Of a DNA stretch of 41,768 bases, positions 1 to 9,942 are shown in pieces. Location of the stretch: positions 1 through 41,768 of the forward strand of contig RWJK01000534.1 of the NCBI GenBank assembly GCA_004335835.1, written 5' to 3'. The notes under the pieces were generated by a model. The model searched no databases. It was not told where the DNA came from and saw nothing but the letters and a program-made list of their open reading frames with translations. Position 1 is the first letter of the stretch, and each line of letters starts with the position of its first letter. This stretch comes from Scenedesmus sp. ARA3 (taxonomy: Eukaryota > Chlorophyta > Chlorophyceae > Sphaeropleales > Scenedesmaceae). A program made the translations under genes and the position numbers.

Positions 1-247
1 AGCAGCAGCAGCAGCAGCAGCAGCAGCAGTGTCCAGCACGAGTACGACCACCTGCAGGTGAGGCAGCAATCAGTTTCGTCAGCAGTGTGTGCTTGTTTGT
101 AGAGTAGCTGCTGCTGCAGCAACATTCTGCAGGCACCAGTACGCCCACCTCAATACATGTGAAACGCTGCAGTAGGCAGAGGCCGTCTACCTGAGGAGCG
201 GCTGAATCAGCTCCAACGCAAGCAGTGCAGTAACGCCGCTGCTGCTT

Positions 248-278
<31 letters not shown>

Positions 279-457
279 GGCCACAGGGTGTGCTGTACCA
301 CGACCGCATGAAAGCAGCTGAGCTAGAAAAGGTGCGGCCGGAGCTGGTTGCCCTAGAAGAGGCCTTCATAGCAGCACATCCAGATGTGGCCATTCAGCGC
401 GTGCCGCCACCAGCAGCAGCAAAAGCAAAGGGCTTTGGCAGTGTGGTCAAGCGATGA
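1..457 (+). CDS. 3' end of an unidentified gene (two exons visible, 5' end outside window)
   Basis: Two exons are seen. One runs from the window edge to 51 and ends in a Ser repeat, then VQHEYDHLQ and a GTGAGG donor. The other is 287-457, preceded by a (CTG)n tract and acceptor CCACAG, and ends in TGA. Both are phase 0 and join as VQHEYDHLQ-GVLYHDRMKAAELEK. The last exon encodes 56 residues: a charged, probably helical stretch (AAELEKVRPELVALEEAFIA), then a Pro/Ala/Lys-rich basic tail ending in KR. I do not recognise the family. Coding status is supported by splice sites, frame agreement, and two downstream copies of the last exon's 3' part that keep both frame and stop codon. The product cannot be named without the upstream exons. 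Confidence 0.5.
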
Positions 458-541
458 GCTAGTTGAGTTCACTGTGCTGGGTTTCAGCAGCAGCAGCAGT
501 GTGTGAGGCAGCGGGTATATTTTATTGTGATGCCTGGGGTT

Positions 542-653
542 GGTGGCCCTAGAAGAGGCCTTCATTGCAGCACACCCGGATGTGGCCATTCAGCGCGTGC
601 CTCCACCAGCAGCAACTAAGGCCAAGGGCTTCGGCAGTGAGGCCAAGCGATGA
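542..653 (+). repeat. First downstream copy of the terminal exon's 3' part
   Basis: This repeats about 110 bp of the terminal exon at 287-457, from VALEEAF to the stop TGA. The frame is open throughout and substitutions are few and mostly conservative (GSVVKR becomes GSEAKR). No acceptor-like tract directly precedes it, so it is probably untranslated 3' sequence, or an alternative last exon if spliced. Confidence 0.75.
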
Positions 654-744
654 GCCAGTGTCGCCAGTCATATCAGTTTGTAGCATGTCAGCAGCGGCAG
701 CAGCAGCCATGCATGACAGCAACATCTATTTTGTGTGAAGCTTG

Positions 745-848
745 GAGCTGGTTGGTCTTGAAGAGGCAACCTGGAACTTGGCCATTCAGCGCATGCCACT
801 ACCAGCAGCAGCCAAGGCAAAGGGCTGCGAGAGTGCTGCAAAGCGATG
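745..848 (+). repeat. Second, more diverged downstream copy of the same terminal exon
   Basis: This contains AIQRMPLPAAAKAKG and ends with AKR and TGA, like the copies ending at 457 and 653. It has a short internal deletion compared with them. It is the third tandem version of the same C-terminus. A TGTAA motif follows at 1009-1013. Confidence 0.7.
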
Positions 849-2078
849 AACCGGCTGCACCTTTCAATTAGCAGCAGCTGCAGCAGCAGTGTAAGGGCAT
901 CTGAAGGCATTTGAAGCAGCCGCCATTCTTTTCATCTGCGAGGCACCGTGTTTTGATGCCACTCATCAAGGTGTCTGTCTCAATACCCTGCGCATCATCT
1001 TGCACCTTGTAACTGTATCATTGTCCAGTGGCCTTAGCAATGTCTGATGGTGGTTACAGACCAGATGCAGAGAGGTGCCCCATCACCACATCTCACAATT
1101 GCCAGATTGGGCTGGCTGCTGGCCACCCCACGTGGGGTGAGCTGTGCACAGCTCAACCAGGAAACCATGCAGGCTGTACACACCATCGTGATGCGCGATG
1201 ACAGCCATGTTGCCGTGGCAACGGCGCCATCAGTTTAAGCCCGCTGGAGCGGAACAAAGACCATACGGACGTGTCCATGCCTGGACATGCCGCAACGCAA
1301 CATCCAAGGGCCAAACAAAATGGGCTGCTGAGTTGCTCAGCACAAGCCAGCCACCATTACTAGTGCTGCAAACCCACAGCATTTGAAGGTGCGTCGTTGT
1401 AGTGAGGTGTGCAGCAAGGCACATGCCTTGCTGCAATTGCAGCGATGCCTTGCAAGGCATCGATCAGTGCCCATCAACTGCTGAAAGTGCTGCAAGCACT
1501 GCACAGCTGTCACAGCTGGACACAGGCTCCAAGGCTGTGCTCCAGTGTCCTGTCTGCGCCTCCTGCATTCCTGCATCGCAACAACACACACGCTGGTAAG
1601 TGCACGTTCTTCAACGGAGATGAACCTGAACATATGTAAGCCATATGCAGTGCTGTGCTGCAAGAATACAGGCATGGCATCGCAAGCACCTGCAGCAGCA
1701 CACACCGCACAGTACGGAATGCACTGGGCACGAACCTGGAGTTGTTTTCTAAGGAAGGTGCATGCATTTGGCCATGAATGCTGATCAGCCAACCAACCTG
1801 GACCTGCCGGCAGACTGGCTTGCTCACCTTGCAGTGTTGCCAGCTGTGTCACTCCTTGCATGTGCCTGCATCCTCCGTCAGCAGCTGCTCAGCCGTCAGC
1901 AGCAGCATTCACCACATTCAGTGCAGCCTCAAGGTGCACAGCTGCTGCTGCAGGCTGCTGCCATCCGTCATCAGCAGCTGCTGCGTACGGCCCTTGCGCA
2001 CCAATGATCCTGCTCAAGCTGCGCTGCTGCTGTTTGCTGCTGCCAGCTATCAGCCGCTGGCAACCCCTGGTGCACCAC
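849..2078. other. Convergent intergenic region with low-complexity repeats
   Basis: No convincing gene is seen on either strand. The region lies between two convergent genes. It is rich in CAG/GCA words. Around 1895-1990 is a weak copy of the 3' coding end of the TPR gene (the shared core lies near 1915-1945 and 2120-2150). Around 1400-1460 are short direct repeats of a TTGCTGCAATTGCAGCGATG type. Confidence 0.5.
1009..1013 (+). terminator. Candidate TGTAA polyadenylation signal
   Basis: TGTAA is the usual green-algal poly(A) signal. This one is about 550 bp past the stop at 457 and lies beyond both downstream copies, so a transcript using it would carry all three C-terminal versions. The motif is short and occurs by chance. 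Confidence 0.3.
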
Positions 2079-2243
2079 TCAGCCGTCAGCGGACTCTACA
2101 AGTGAAGCATGCTGCGCTGCAGCATTCAGCGCAGCTTCAAGGTGCACCAGGTACCGCGGGTGCAGGTGCGTGCTATCCAGCGCCAGCTGCTGCTGCAGGC
2201 TGCCGCCAGCCTCAGTTGGCTGCTGCTGCTGCTGCTGCTGCCG

Positions 2244-2275
<32 letters not shown>

Positions 2276-5200
2276 TGCTGCCAGTTGCTGTTAACAGCTG
2301 CTGCGCAAAGTCCAGGTATGCCAGCTGCCCTATCAGCTCTGGCTGTTCCTGCAGCGCTGATGTTAGACGCTGCTGCAGAGCTGCATTGAACAGGTTGACA
2401 ATGTGCCGGGTCTCTTTCAAGACAGGTGGCACTGGGTGTACATAGACCCGCAGCTGGTGCTGCTGCACGAGCTGCAGCAGCAGCGCGATGTAGACCTCTA
2501 CTGTGGCGGCTACTGCCTCCTCCAGAGACTCATACTGCAGTGCAAAACATGACACAAAAAGGCAGCAGCAGCGAGTTGTGATGATCAACTCTTGAGCTGT
2601 TCTGCCAGATTGGATGGCGCAAGCAGAGCTGCATTGAAGAAATTGACAATGTGTCATATCTCGTCCAAGATGGTGGCACCGGGTGCAAATAGACAGGCAG
2701 CTTGTGCTGCTGCACGGTTTGCAGCAGCAGCGCGATGTAGACATCTACTGTAGCGGCTGCTGCCTCGTCCAGAGACTCATACTGCAGTGCACAAATTGGC
2801 ACAAAAAGGCAGCAGCAGCGAGTTGTGATGTTAAGCTCTAGATCAGCTGTTCTGCCAGATTTTTGCAAGATGACCTGCATTGAAGAGGCTGGCAATGTGG
2901 CGGGTTTCTTCCAAGACAGGTGGCACCGGGTGCACGTAGACCCACAGCTTGTGCTGCTGCACGAGTTGCAGCAGCAGTGTGATGTACACATCTGCTGTGG
3001 CGGCTACTGCCTCCTGCAGAGAGTCATACTGCAGTGCACATGGGACAAATACGCCAGCAGCAGCGTGTCATTTCGAGTCTGGGTCCGCCGTCTCACCACA
3101 GTTGGCAACATATGACAATTAGTCTCCCCCGCCTCCATGTTTGCCCACTAATCACTGCTTTGCACCCAGAGGAACATGTCTTCCGCAGCAAAAGTGCCTC
3201 CCACCTTCAGCTTCTCCACAGCAGTTGACATCCCTTCCCTGCAGTCAATTTCTCCCAGCAGCAGCACCAGCTCACAGCCGGGCGCCAGCCGCCCCACGGC
3301 AGCCCAAAACTGCAGTGCATAACGGACCTACCTGCATCTTCTCCACCGCAGTTGACAGCCCTTCCCTGCAGTCGATCTTGCCCAGCAGCAGCACCAGCTC
3401 AGACGACACAAACAGCTAACCACGCAGCACTGCGGGCCAGAAACATTCAAGCTGAATGCATTTGGCACCACCCATCCAGCCTTACCTTCATCTTTTCCAG
3501 AGCAGTTGCCAGCCCTTCCCTGCAATCAATCTCCCCCAGCAGCAGCACCACCTCTGAGCCAGGTGCCAGCATCCCCACAGCAGCCCAAAACTGCTGCGCT
3601 TGGCAGCAGCAGCTGCCGGGGCGCAGGTGCCACAGCTTGATGCTACCCATAGCTAGCATCTCGCCGCTGATACAAAATCAACTCCACGACCAGGGCATAC
3701 ACCACCCACCTTCATTTTCTCCACAGCGGTTGCCAGCCCTTCCCTGCAGCCAATCTCCCCCAGCAGCAGCACCAGCTCAGACCCAGGTGCCAGCAGACAC
3801 ACTGCACGCAACACACATCCAAGCTGAATGCATTTGGCACCACCCATCCAGCCTCACCTTCATTTTCTCCACAGCAGTTGACAGCCCTTCCCTGCAGTCA
3901 ATCTCGCCCAGCAGCAGCACCACCTCACAGCCGGGCGCCAGCAGCCCCACAGCAGCCCAAAACTGCTGCGCTTGGCAGCAGCAGCTACCAGGCTGCAGCT
4001 GCCACACCTTGAGGCTAGCCACACATAGCCTCCCACCGCTGATACCAAACCAACACCACCACCAGGGCATACACCACCCACCTTCATTTTCTCCACAGCA
4101 GTTGGCAGTCCCTCCCTGCAGTCAATTTCTCCCAGCAGCAGCACCAGCTCACAGCCGGGCGCCAGCAGCCCCACAGCAGCCAACAAACGTCCAAGCTGGA
4201 TGTGTTTGGCACCACCCATCCAGCCTCACCTTCATTTTCTCCACTGCAGTTGCCAGCCCTTCCCTGCAATCAATCTCGCCCAGCAGCAGCACCACCTCGG
4301 AGCCAGGTCCCAGCATCCCCACAGCAGCCCAAAACTGCTGCGCTTGGCAGCAGCAGCTGCCGGACCGCAGGTGCCACACCTTGAGGCCAGTAACCAGCAG
4401 CGGAGTCAGCAGGCGCCGCTGGCCACCAACAGTATTGCTGCGCCAGGCACCTGCAGCACCACAGACAGCCTCTGTGTTTATGCTGATCAAGAGGCCTCAT
4501 CAGCCAGAAAATGGTGCCACACCTTGAGGCCGGTAACCAGCAGCGGAGTCGGCAGGCGGCACTGGCACCCAACAGTAATGCTGCGCCAAGCACCTGCAGC
4601 AGCAGACAGCCGCAACTTTGCATGGAAATTTTAATGTGAGCAGCGGAGCCAGCAGGCGCTGGCGGCTGGCAAGGGTGATGCAGCGCCAGGCACCTGCAGC
4701 AGCAGAGAGACAGCCTCGTTTGATGCTGGTGAAGAGGCATCTTTGCTAGAGCACAGCCAGTGGCCAGCAGCAGAGTCAGCAGGCGCTGGCGGCCAGCGAG
4801 GTTAATGCAGCACCAAGCACCTGCAGCAGCGCGCAGAAAGATACACCCTGGAGTGAGCCACGGCACCGTAGGTGTGGTTGATGAGGTATCACATGCGCTC
4901 TGCTGTAGATCAGCATTACGTTTAGGTCGCCGAGTGCGTGGGACTGTTAGCCAATCCGTATGGAGCAGGACACATACCTGACAGGCAGTGCGAGTCCCCA
5001 CAGAGGTACAATGGAGCTGCAGCAGCACCAGCAGCAGCTTCATTTGCAACCCCTTGCACTGCTGTACATGTGCCTCCTCCTCCTCCTCCTGCTGCTGCTG
5101 CTGCTGCTGCTGGCACTGCTGCTGCTGCTGCTGCACTCCCTCCTCCTGCTCCAGCTTCTGCTGTTGCTTTTGCCACTGCTGCAGCAGCAGCCGGCCGCGC

Positions 5201-8200
5201 ATCAGGCGGGCATTCCCACACAAGTAGCATCACAAAGGCAGCATATGCCGCCTCATTCCTTATCGCTGTTGCATGCAGAGGCACCTGGCTGGCTCTGCGG
5301 GCTCCATCGCATAGCTGCAGCAGCTGATTTGCAGCAGCTAGCGCCCCACCCGCATACAGCACCTTAGCAGCAGTGAACAGTAGCGCTAAGCTGTCCAGAT
5401 CATCTGCCTCATAGAGGTAGCTTTTGCTGCTGTTGCTGTTGCTGCTGCCGCTCGGTGCCGGGCTGGCCGCTCCGCTGCCGGCCACAGGTGCTGCAGATGC
5501 AGTTGCTGCTGCTGGGATCTGCCTGTCCGTCCTGCTGCTGCTGCTGCTGCTGCTGCACCAGCCAGCCACCACTGCAGCATTGCCCACACAGCTGCAGTTG
5601 GCGGCTGAAGCGTCGCTTGTAGCTGCCACCTGCCTTGCTGCCAAGGTAGAGCCAGGAGCCCAGGGGCTGGTGGCAAGCCAGTTGCTCCTGCTGCTGCTGC
5701 TGCTGCTGCTGCCAGGCGTGTTGGGTTGCTGACTCAGCTCATGCAGCAGCGGCAGTTGTGTGACAGCCTGCAAGTTCAGCAGCAGCAGAGACAGTTGCAG
5801 CACAGCAGCAGTGGCAGCAGCTTTGAGGCGATAAAGCAAGCACATCCACACCATGAATGCTGAAACACAACGGAAGCCATGAGCCTGCTAACAGAGCACC
5901 CAAGCATCATGGCATCACTGCTATCGCCTTGAAGAAAAGTAATTGTCAAGCAGAACCCTCGCATGCCCTTGAAGGCTGCTGGGCACATAATCAAGCTCAC
6001 CTTCAACTGCAGCGGCCCTACCCGCTTTGACCCGCACGCTGCACAGTACCCCAGCACCACCCACAGGCTGTCACGCCACAGCCCTTGAGACACACGCACA
6101 TGCAAACGCGGCTGTTGTTTGAGAATAGGTAGCGCAGCCGCCGGCTCACCTTCAATTGCAGCGGCCCCAACTGCTTAAGCCCGCACGCACAGTACCCCAG
6201 CACCACTTTCAGCACCCCCGCATAATCATACTGCAACTCCAGACAATGCGCCATGCCCAAAGCAAAGCTGCTGCAGTCTGGCTGCAACTGTACTGCCTTT
6301 TGAAAGAGCTGTACTGCCTGTTGTACTGCCCCATTGTCTTTGAGGACGTTTGCTAAGAAGGCGAGTGCTGCTGGGGTGCCGGGAGAGGAGCCGACATCTG
6401 ACAGCAGCTGCTGCATGCCCGCAGGATCCTGCAAGTACACACACAGCAGATTGCAAAAATTTCATCACAAAGGGATGTGGTAGCACACACAAAGCATGCA
6501 GGCAGCTCTGTGCAATGTAAAGGAGGCCTTGATGGTGCTTGCGGGCAAACAGCTTTGGCCGCCGCTCCGCGCGCTCCTCATCCCTGCAAGTACCACATTT
6601 GACTGATGTGGTACGCACCTATGAAAGTACATGTATGACACATCAAACATGTGAAGCAGTACTATTCACTGCGAGCCACACCACACTCTGCCTCGCACCT
6701 GTACTGCACGAGCCAGCAGCTGCCGCCCCTGCTTATCCCCAGGCACCTTCACCAGCATCTGCTGATCAAACATGTGAAGCAGTACAACTCACGTCAACTC
6801 ACTGCAGCCAAAACGCACTCTCCTCGCACCTGCACTGCACCAGCCAGCAGCTGCCGCCCCTGCTTATCCCCAGGCACTTTTGCCAGCAGCCGCACCGCCA
6901 CCTTCACCACCTCACCCCACAGCTGCCTGTCTGCTGCAATGACAGCGTACTGCCGCAGAGCAGTGGCCGGCGCGCTGCTGCTGCTGCTGCTGCTGCTGCA
7001 GCTGCTGCTACTGCTGCTGCAGCTGCTGCTGCTGCTGTCAAGCACTTCCGTCAGCAGGTGTGTAGCGGCTTCCGCATAGGCTCCTCCTCTGGGGTATAGG
7101 GCTGCAGCGCAGCAGGCCTGCAGCTCTAGCTGCTGCTCGGTGTCCTGCATTGATAGATAGACCAGGGCGGCAAGCGGGTTTGTGCTGTGTGGACCACACC
7201 AGGTGCAGACCACAATTGGGGATCGACAGGATGTGGGATGGCACAGCAGGCCTGCAGCTCTAGCTGCTGCTCGTTGTGTTGCAATTACAGCATGGTAATA
7301 CAGTGTGGTAAAGACAGCACACAGGGTATGTCTTTTGCCAGGAGGCTGTCATGCACCTTGATTGAGACAGAACAAGGAGCATGCTGGCTGGCATGGCAGG
7401 CCTGCAGCTCCAGCCCACTGCTCAGTGTCATGCAAGATCAGGCCAGCAAGGGCACTAGGTGTGCAAGGACAGAGTGCCTTTCGTATAAAATCTGCTGCTC
7501 CTGCTCCTGCTGCCAGTAAACAGCAGCAGCATGATGCACACTGTACTCGGCTCCTCTCATCCCCACTCATCCCCACACGCACCTGCTTGCCACGGCAGTC
7601 CATTCCTGCCTGGAAGGACCCCAGAGCCGCCTCATACAGCCCAGCTGCCATATTTGCACTCTGAAACATGCATTCTACTAAACATTTCTCAGTGCACACG
7701 CACCTGCTCGCCACAGCGGTCCATTCTTTCCTGAAAGGACTCCAGAGCCGCCTCATACTGCCCAGCTGCCAGCTGGCACTCCCCTAGCTGCCGCAGCAGC
7801 TGCAAGCCTTCCTGACTCTGCAATCCCTCTGTCCTGCAAGCCGTGACAGCAGCTTGCAGGATTTGTGCTGCTGCTTGGTGCTGCCCTGCTGCTTCCAGCA
7901 CTTGTGCAAGTGTTAGTGATGCTGCCACGTGGCCGGGGTGTGTTTGCAGCAGTGTGGAGCAGGCTTGTGCTGCTGTGCGGAGGTGGCGCTGGGATGCTGC
8001 ATGCTGCGCTGCTTTGAGCAAGGCTGCAAATGCGGTCGGGTCTGCTGTGTCTGCTGCTGGTGCTGCTGCTGTTGCTGTTGCTGGGCGCACTGCTTCTGCT
8101 GCAGGTGGTGCAGGCAGTGCCGTCATTGTTCTTGTTGTTGTCTGCTGGCCCAGATCCAAGTTGCGCATCGCGGCATCCACAGCAGCTGCTGGTGTGCTAG

Positions 8201-8291
8201 CAGCTGCTGATGGCAAGTCCTGTGCTGCAGCTACACCAGCTTGCTGTGGCACATCTGGCGGCTGTTGTGGCGCATCAGCTTGCTGTAGCAT
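2079..8291 (-). CDS. TPR protein with C-terminal SGNH-like domain (GDSH ... GEIDCRE ... THLHPRY), six exons
   Basis: The exon model is 8291-7704, 7144-6830, 6428-6150, 5767-4978, 4450-4230 and 2534-2079. All junctions are GT-AG and phase-consistent, giving about 882 residues. The start ATG at 8291 has an in-frame TAG upstream. Exons 1-3 encode helical TPR-like repeats (for example QLAAGQYEAALESFQERMD and QQAVQLFQKAVQLQPD). Exon 4 has long Ser/Ala/Gly runs, another TPR-like helix pair, and ends in LYLCGDSHCLS. Exon 5 has AWR, LVTGLKVWHLR and LLGEIDCREGLATAVEK. Exon 6 has VYIALLLQLVQQ, VYVHPVPPV and STHLHPRYLVHLEAAL. GDSH, GEIDCRE and DxTHLHPRY look like the successive blocks of an SGNH-hydrolase-like fold found with TPRs in plant and algal proteins; this comes from memory of motifs, not a search. 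The substrate is unknown. Introns are filled with partial copies of their neighbouring exons, listed separately. Small extra exons cannot be excluded. Confidence 0.75.
2636..3033 (-). repeat. Two upstream copies of the 5' part of TPR exon 6 (with acceptor)
   Basis: Copies lie at about 2636-2784 and 2876-3033, on the 5' side of the real exon 6. Both start with the acceptor CTGCAG followed by TATGA, as the real exon does (boundary at 2534/2535), and encode Y-E/D-SL-E/D/Q-EA and VYI-ALLLQ-like sequence. Both stop matching near the equivalent of VNLFNAAL. The intron sequence just upstream of the acceptor (ACAAAAAGGCAGCAGCAGCG) is copied too, so the unit spans the intron-exon boundary. Confidence 0.85.
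3194..4185 (-). repeat. Six downstream copies of the 3' part of TPR exon 5 (with donor)
   Basis: Copies lie at about 4078-4185, 3850-4022, 3706-3797, 3476-3647, 3326-3404 and 3194-3320. Each encodes a version of GSEVVLLLGEIDCREGLATA followed by VEKMK and a GT-type donor. Two longer copies extend back to the WHLR/WQLQ and QAQQFWAAVG part. The word TTTGGCACCACCCATCCAG recurs next to several, so flanking intron was duplicated with the exon piece. Every copy lies on the 3' side of the intact exon 5 (4230-4450). Confidence 0.9.
4512..4828 (-). repeat. Three upstream copies of the 5' part of TPR exon 5 (with acceptor)
   Basis: Copies lie at about 4512-4600, 4636-4705 and 4755-4828. Each keeps CTGCTGCAG followed by GTGC(C/T)TGG, the acceptor and first codons (A-W-R/C) of exon 5, and then an RLL-type stretch. 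The closest also contains LVTGLKVWH. None includes the GEIDCRE half. All lie on the 5' side of the intact exon. Confidence 0.85.
5993..6070 (-). repeat. Downstream copy of the 3' end of TPR exon 3 (with donor)
   Basis: It encodes VVLGYCAACGSKRVGPLQLK followed by a GTGAG donor. The real exon 3 end at 6150 reads VVLGYCACGLKQLGPLQLK and GTGAG. It lies in intron 3, on the 3' side of its source exon. Confidence 0.8.
6645..6755 (-). repeat. Downstream copy of the 3' end of TPR exon 2 plus donor and intron
   Basis: It repeats the VPGDKQGRQLLA...AVQ end of exon 2 and its GTGCGAG donor. The word CAAACATGTGAAGCAGTAC occurs near both 6645 and 6770, so the duplicated unit also contains intron sequence. 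Confidence 0.8.
7240..7455 (-). repeat. Two upstream copies of the 5' part of TPR exon 2
   Basis: Copies at about 7240-7285 and 7391-7455 repeat the segment encoding DTEQQLELQAC that starts the real exon 2 at 7144. The acceptor AG is mutated in at least the distal copy (TGCATG in place of TGCAGG), consistent with loss of splice function. Confidence 0.7.
7575..7655 (-). repeat. Downstream copy of the 3' end of TPR exon 1 (with donor)
   Basis: It encodes AAGLYEAALGSFQAGMD, CRGKQ and a GTGCGTG donor. The real exon 1 end (boundary 7704) encodes AAGQYEAALESFQERMD, RCGEQ and the same donor. It lies in intron 1. Confidence 0.8.
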
Positions 8292-8906
8292 GCTTGCAGC
8301 TGCTGACAGCAGCTAGGAATGCAGGAGTGTGTTGCTGCTGCTGTCTGGTGTAGCTGCTACTGGCAGAGGTGTGTCAAGTGCTGCAGCTTGCTCATTGCAC
8401 AACACAGGAGCAACGGCGTCCAGGTGCTTGCTGTACTCCACTGCTTGTAATGATTCACAGCAGTACAGCAAGTGGCATCATTGATTTTTGCTGCACAGAA
8501 ACTGCATGTCCTGAATCACCGCACTGCTGCATCGGCAAGGTGCTGCCATGGGGTGCGCTAGCTGCTGTTGTGTTTGCATATCACATCACACAACTTGCCA
8601 CCTTTCTCTTAAAGCCGCAGTATAGAATTGCACTGTTGCGTAAGGGATTGCACGTTGGACAGGTTGCAACACAGGGGTTCAACCACTCAGTGCAGTGGAA
8701 GCCCTAGTACGTCAGTGACACACCTGCCCTCCGGCCACCTCAGGCCAGTGGCCAAGTGCAGGAGTGTGCTGTTCTCGTGCAAAGTGTTGATGCCGTGTAG
8801 GTACTTCGGAAGCTTTTGTTAAGAGGATTTTCACACCCAAGTCTGAAGGGACCAGGAGCATAGAACAGCAAAGGCACCCACCACAGCAGCAGCACTAGGC
8901 AGCAGC
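8292..8906. promoter_or_regulatory. Intergenic region between divergent TPR and CSNAP genes
   Basis: This 615-bp stretch separates two start codons on opposite strands, so it must hold both promoters and both 5' UTRs. I see no TATA box at a clear position and no convincing gene. It is less CAG-rich than the surroundings, with AT-richer stretches near 8480-8500 and 8610-8640. Confidence 0.4.
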
Positions 8907-9107
8907 ATGAAGCCCGTGCCTGGAGCTCTGGCCGCAGCTGCTGCCGCAGCAGCCGCAGGAGAGGAGTACATGATGTACGATGATGGCGAGCGGGAGCTGC
9001 TGGAGGGCATTGAAGGCACCAGCGTGCAGGAGAAGCTCGTGGACTCGGACTTCTTCAACCGCTTCGAAGACGACTTCGATGAGGATGATATGGCGCTGCC
9101 AAAGTGA
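8907..9107 (+). CDS. COPS9: COP9 signalosome subunit 9 (CSNAP/COPS9; plant small acidic protein SMAP) homologue
   Basis: This is a single-exon gene of 66 residues starting at ATG 8907 ([15 protein letters not shown]). It has an Ala-rich insert, an acidic middle (YMMYDDGERELLEG), and the diagnostic C-terminal block VDSDFFNRFEDDFDEDDM. Animal CSNAP and plant SMAP1 are about 57-62 residues and share the MKP/MRP start and a DFFN-x-F-[ED]-D-x-FD-D/E-D C-terminus. In those families the acidic aromatic tail docks on the COP9 signalosome, which removes NEDD8 from cullin-RING ubiquitin ligases; SMAP1 is linked to auxin-herbicide response in plants. Only the poly-Ala segment is unusual. Naming rests on the C-terminal motif, length and N-terminus. 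Confidence 0.88.
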   Translation: MKPVPGALAAAAAAAAAGEEYMMYDDGERELLEGIEGTSVQEKLVDSDFFNRFEDDFDEDDMALPK

Positions 9108-9168
9108 AGTTTTAAATTAGATCTGTTTATGTAGTTTGTGGCCAGGGCCGCTGGTCCGTCTGTTGCAG

Positions 9169-9173
9169 TGTAA
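9169..9173 (+). terminator. TGTAA polyadenylation signal of the CSNAP gene
   Basis: TGTAA lies 62 bp past the CSNAP stop codon, at a typical distance for a chlorophyte poly(A) signal. Confidence 0.5.
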
Positions 9174-9886
9174 ATCCAGCTTCTGCTGCTGTGTGGCATG
9201 GCCTGCAGGCCTGCACTGGTGCAGCATGCAGGCATCACACGAAACGTCCTGGCACGTTACTTGGTGTGGAAGAAGGGTTCGACTACAGCCAGGTGATGTC
9301 TTGTGCACAGATGCACGAGGTGCAAGTGCACAGCAGAGTATATCATCAAGCGTGTCGCAGCAGCAACACATCAGATGCTGCCAGACCTTGCCCTCGGCAG
9401 CTGGATCTTTGCTGCTTGAATGTGCAGCCGTGCATGCGTCTTGATGATGCTTTTGCAGCTGTTGTGTAGCTCTGATCATGCAGTGTCGCTGCCTGCAGGC
9501 TGCACAGCGGTGTGTTTTGGTACACTAGCAGCCTGCTCAGCTCGTGTGTTGCAGTGCCTCCTTGCCATGGTGCTGCTGTTGAACAAGCCAAGAATGTTGC
9601 TGACCAGATGCCTCATTCATACTAAAAGCAGTCCGTGCAACGTGCAATGCATGAGGGCCGCCAGGCATGAGTTTGATACATCACTTTGCATGGTATCTTG
9701 TTGGCTGGCACATGTTCATCTACAGTGCTGCACATGTTTGTGACCAATGTTATGCCATGGTGGCGTGCCCCGTGCTGTGCTAAGCTCACCACCAGTGCCT
9801 ACGCAGACCATGGTTGTGCTCACAGCTTGGCTGCATGACCTGCTGGCATGCAGCTGCTGCCGTGCAAGGCTGCTGGTTTGCAGTGT

Positions 9887-9942
<56 letters not shown>

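Noticed and set aside
6541..6583. Possible extra TPR-gene exon (DEERAERRPKLFARKHHQG) after an acceptor-like TTGCAG
   Set aside because: Its open frame does not match the phase of exon 2, and the phase-0 reading hits a stop at once. Kept out of the model.
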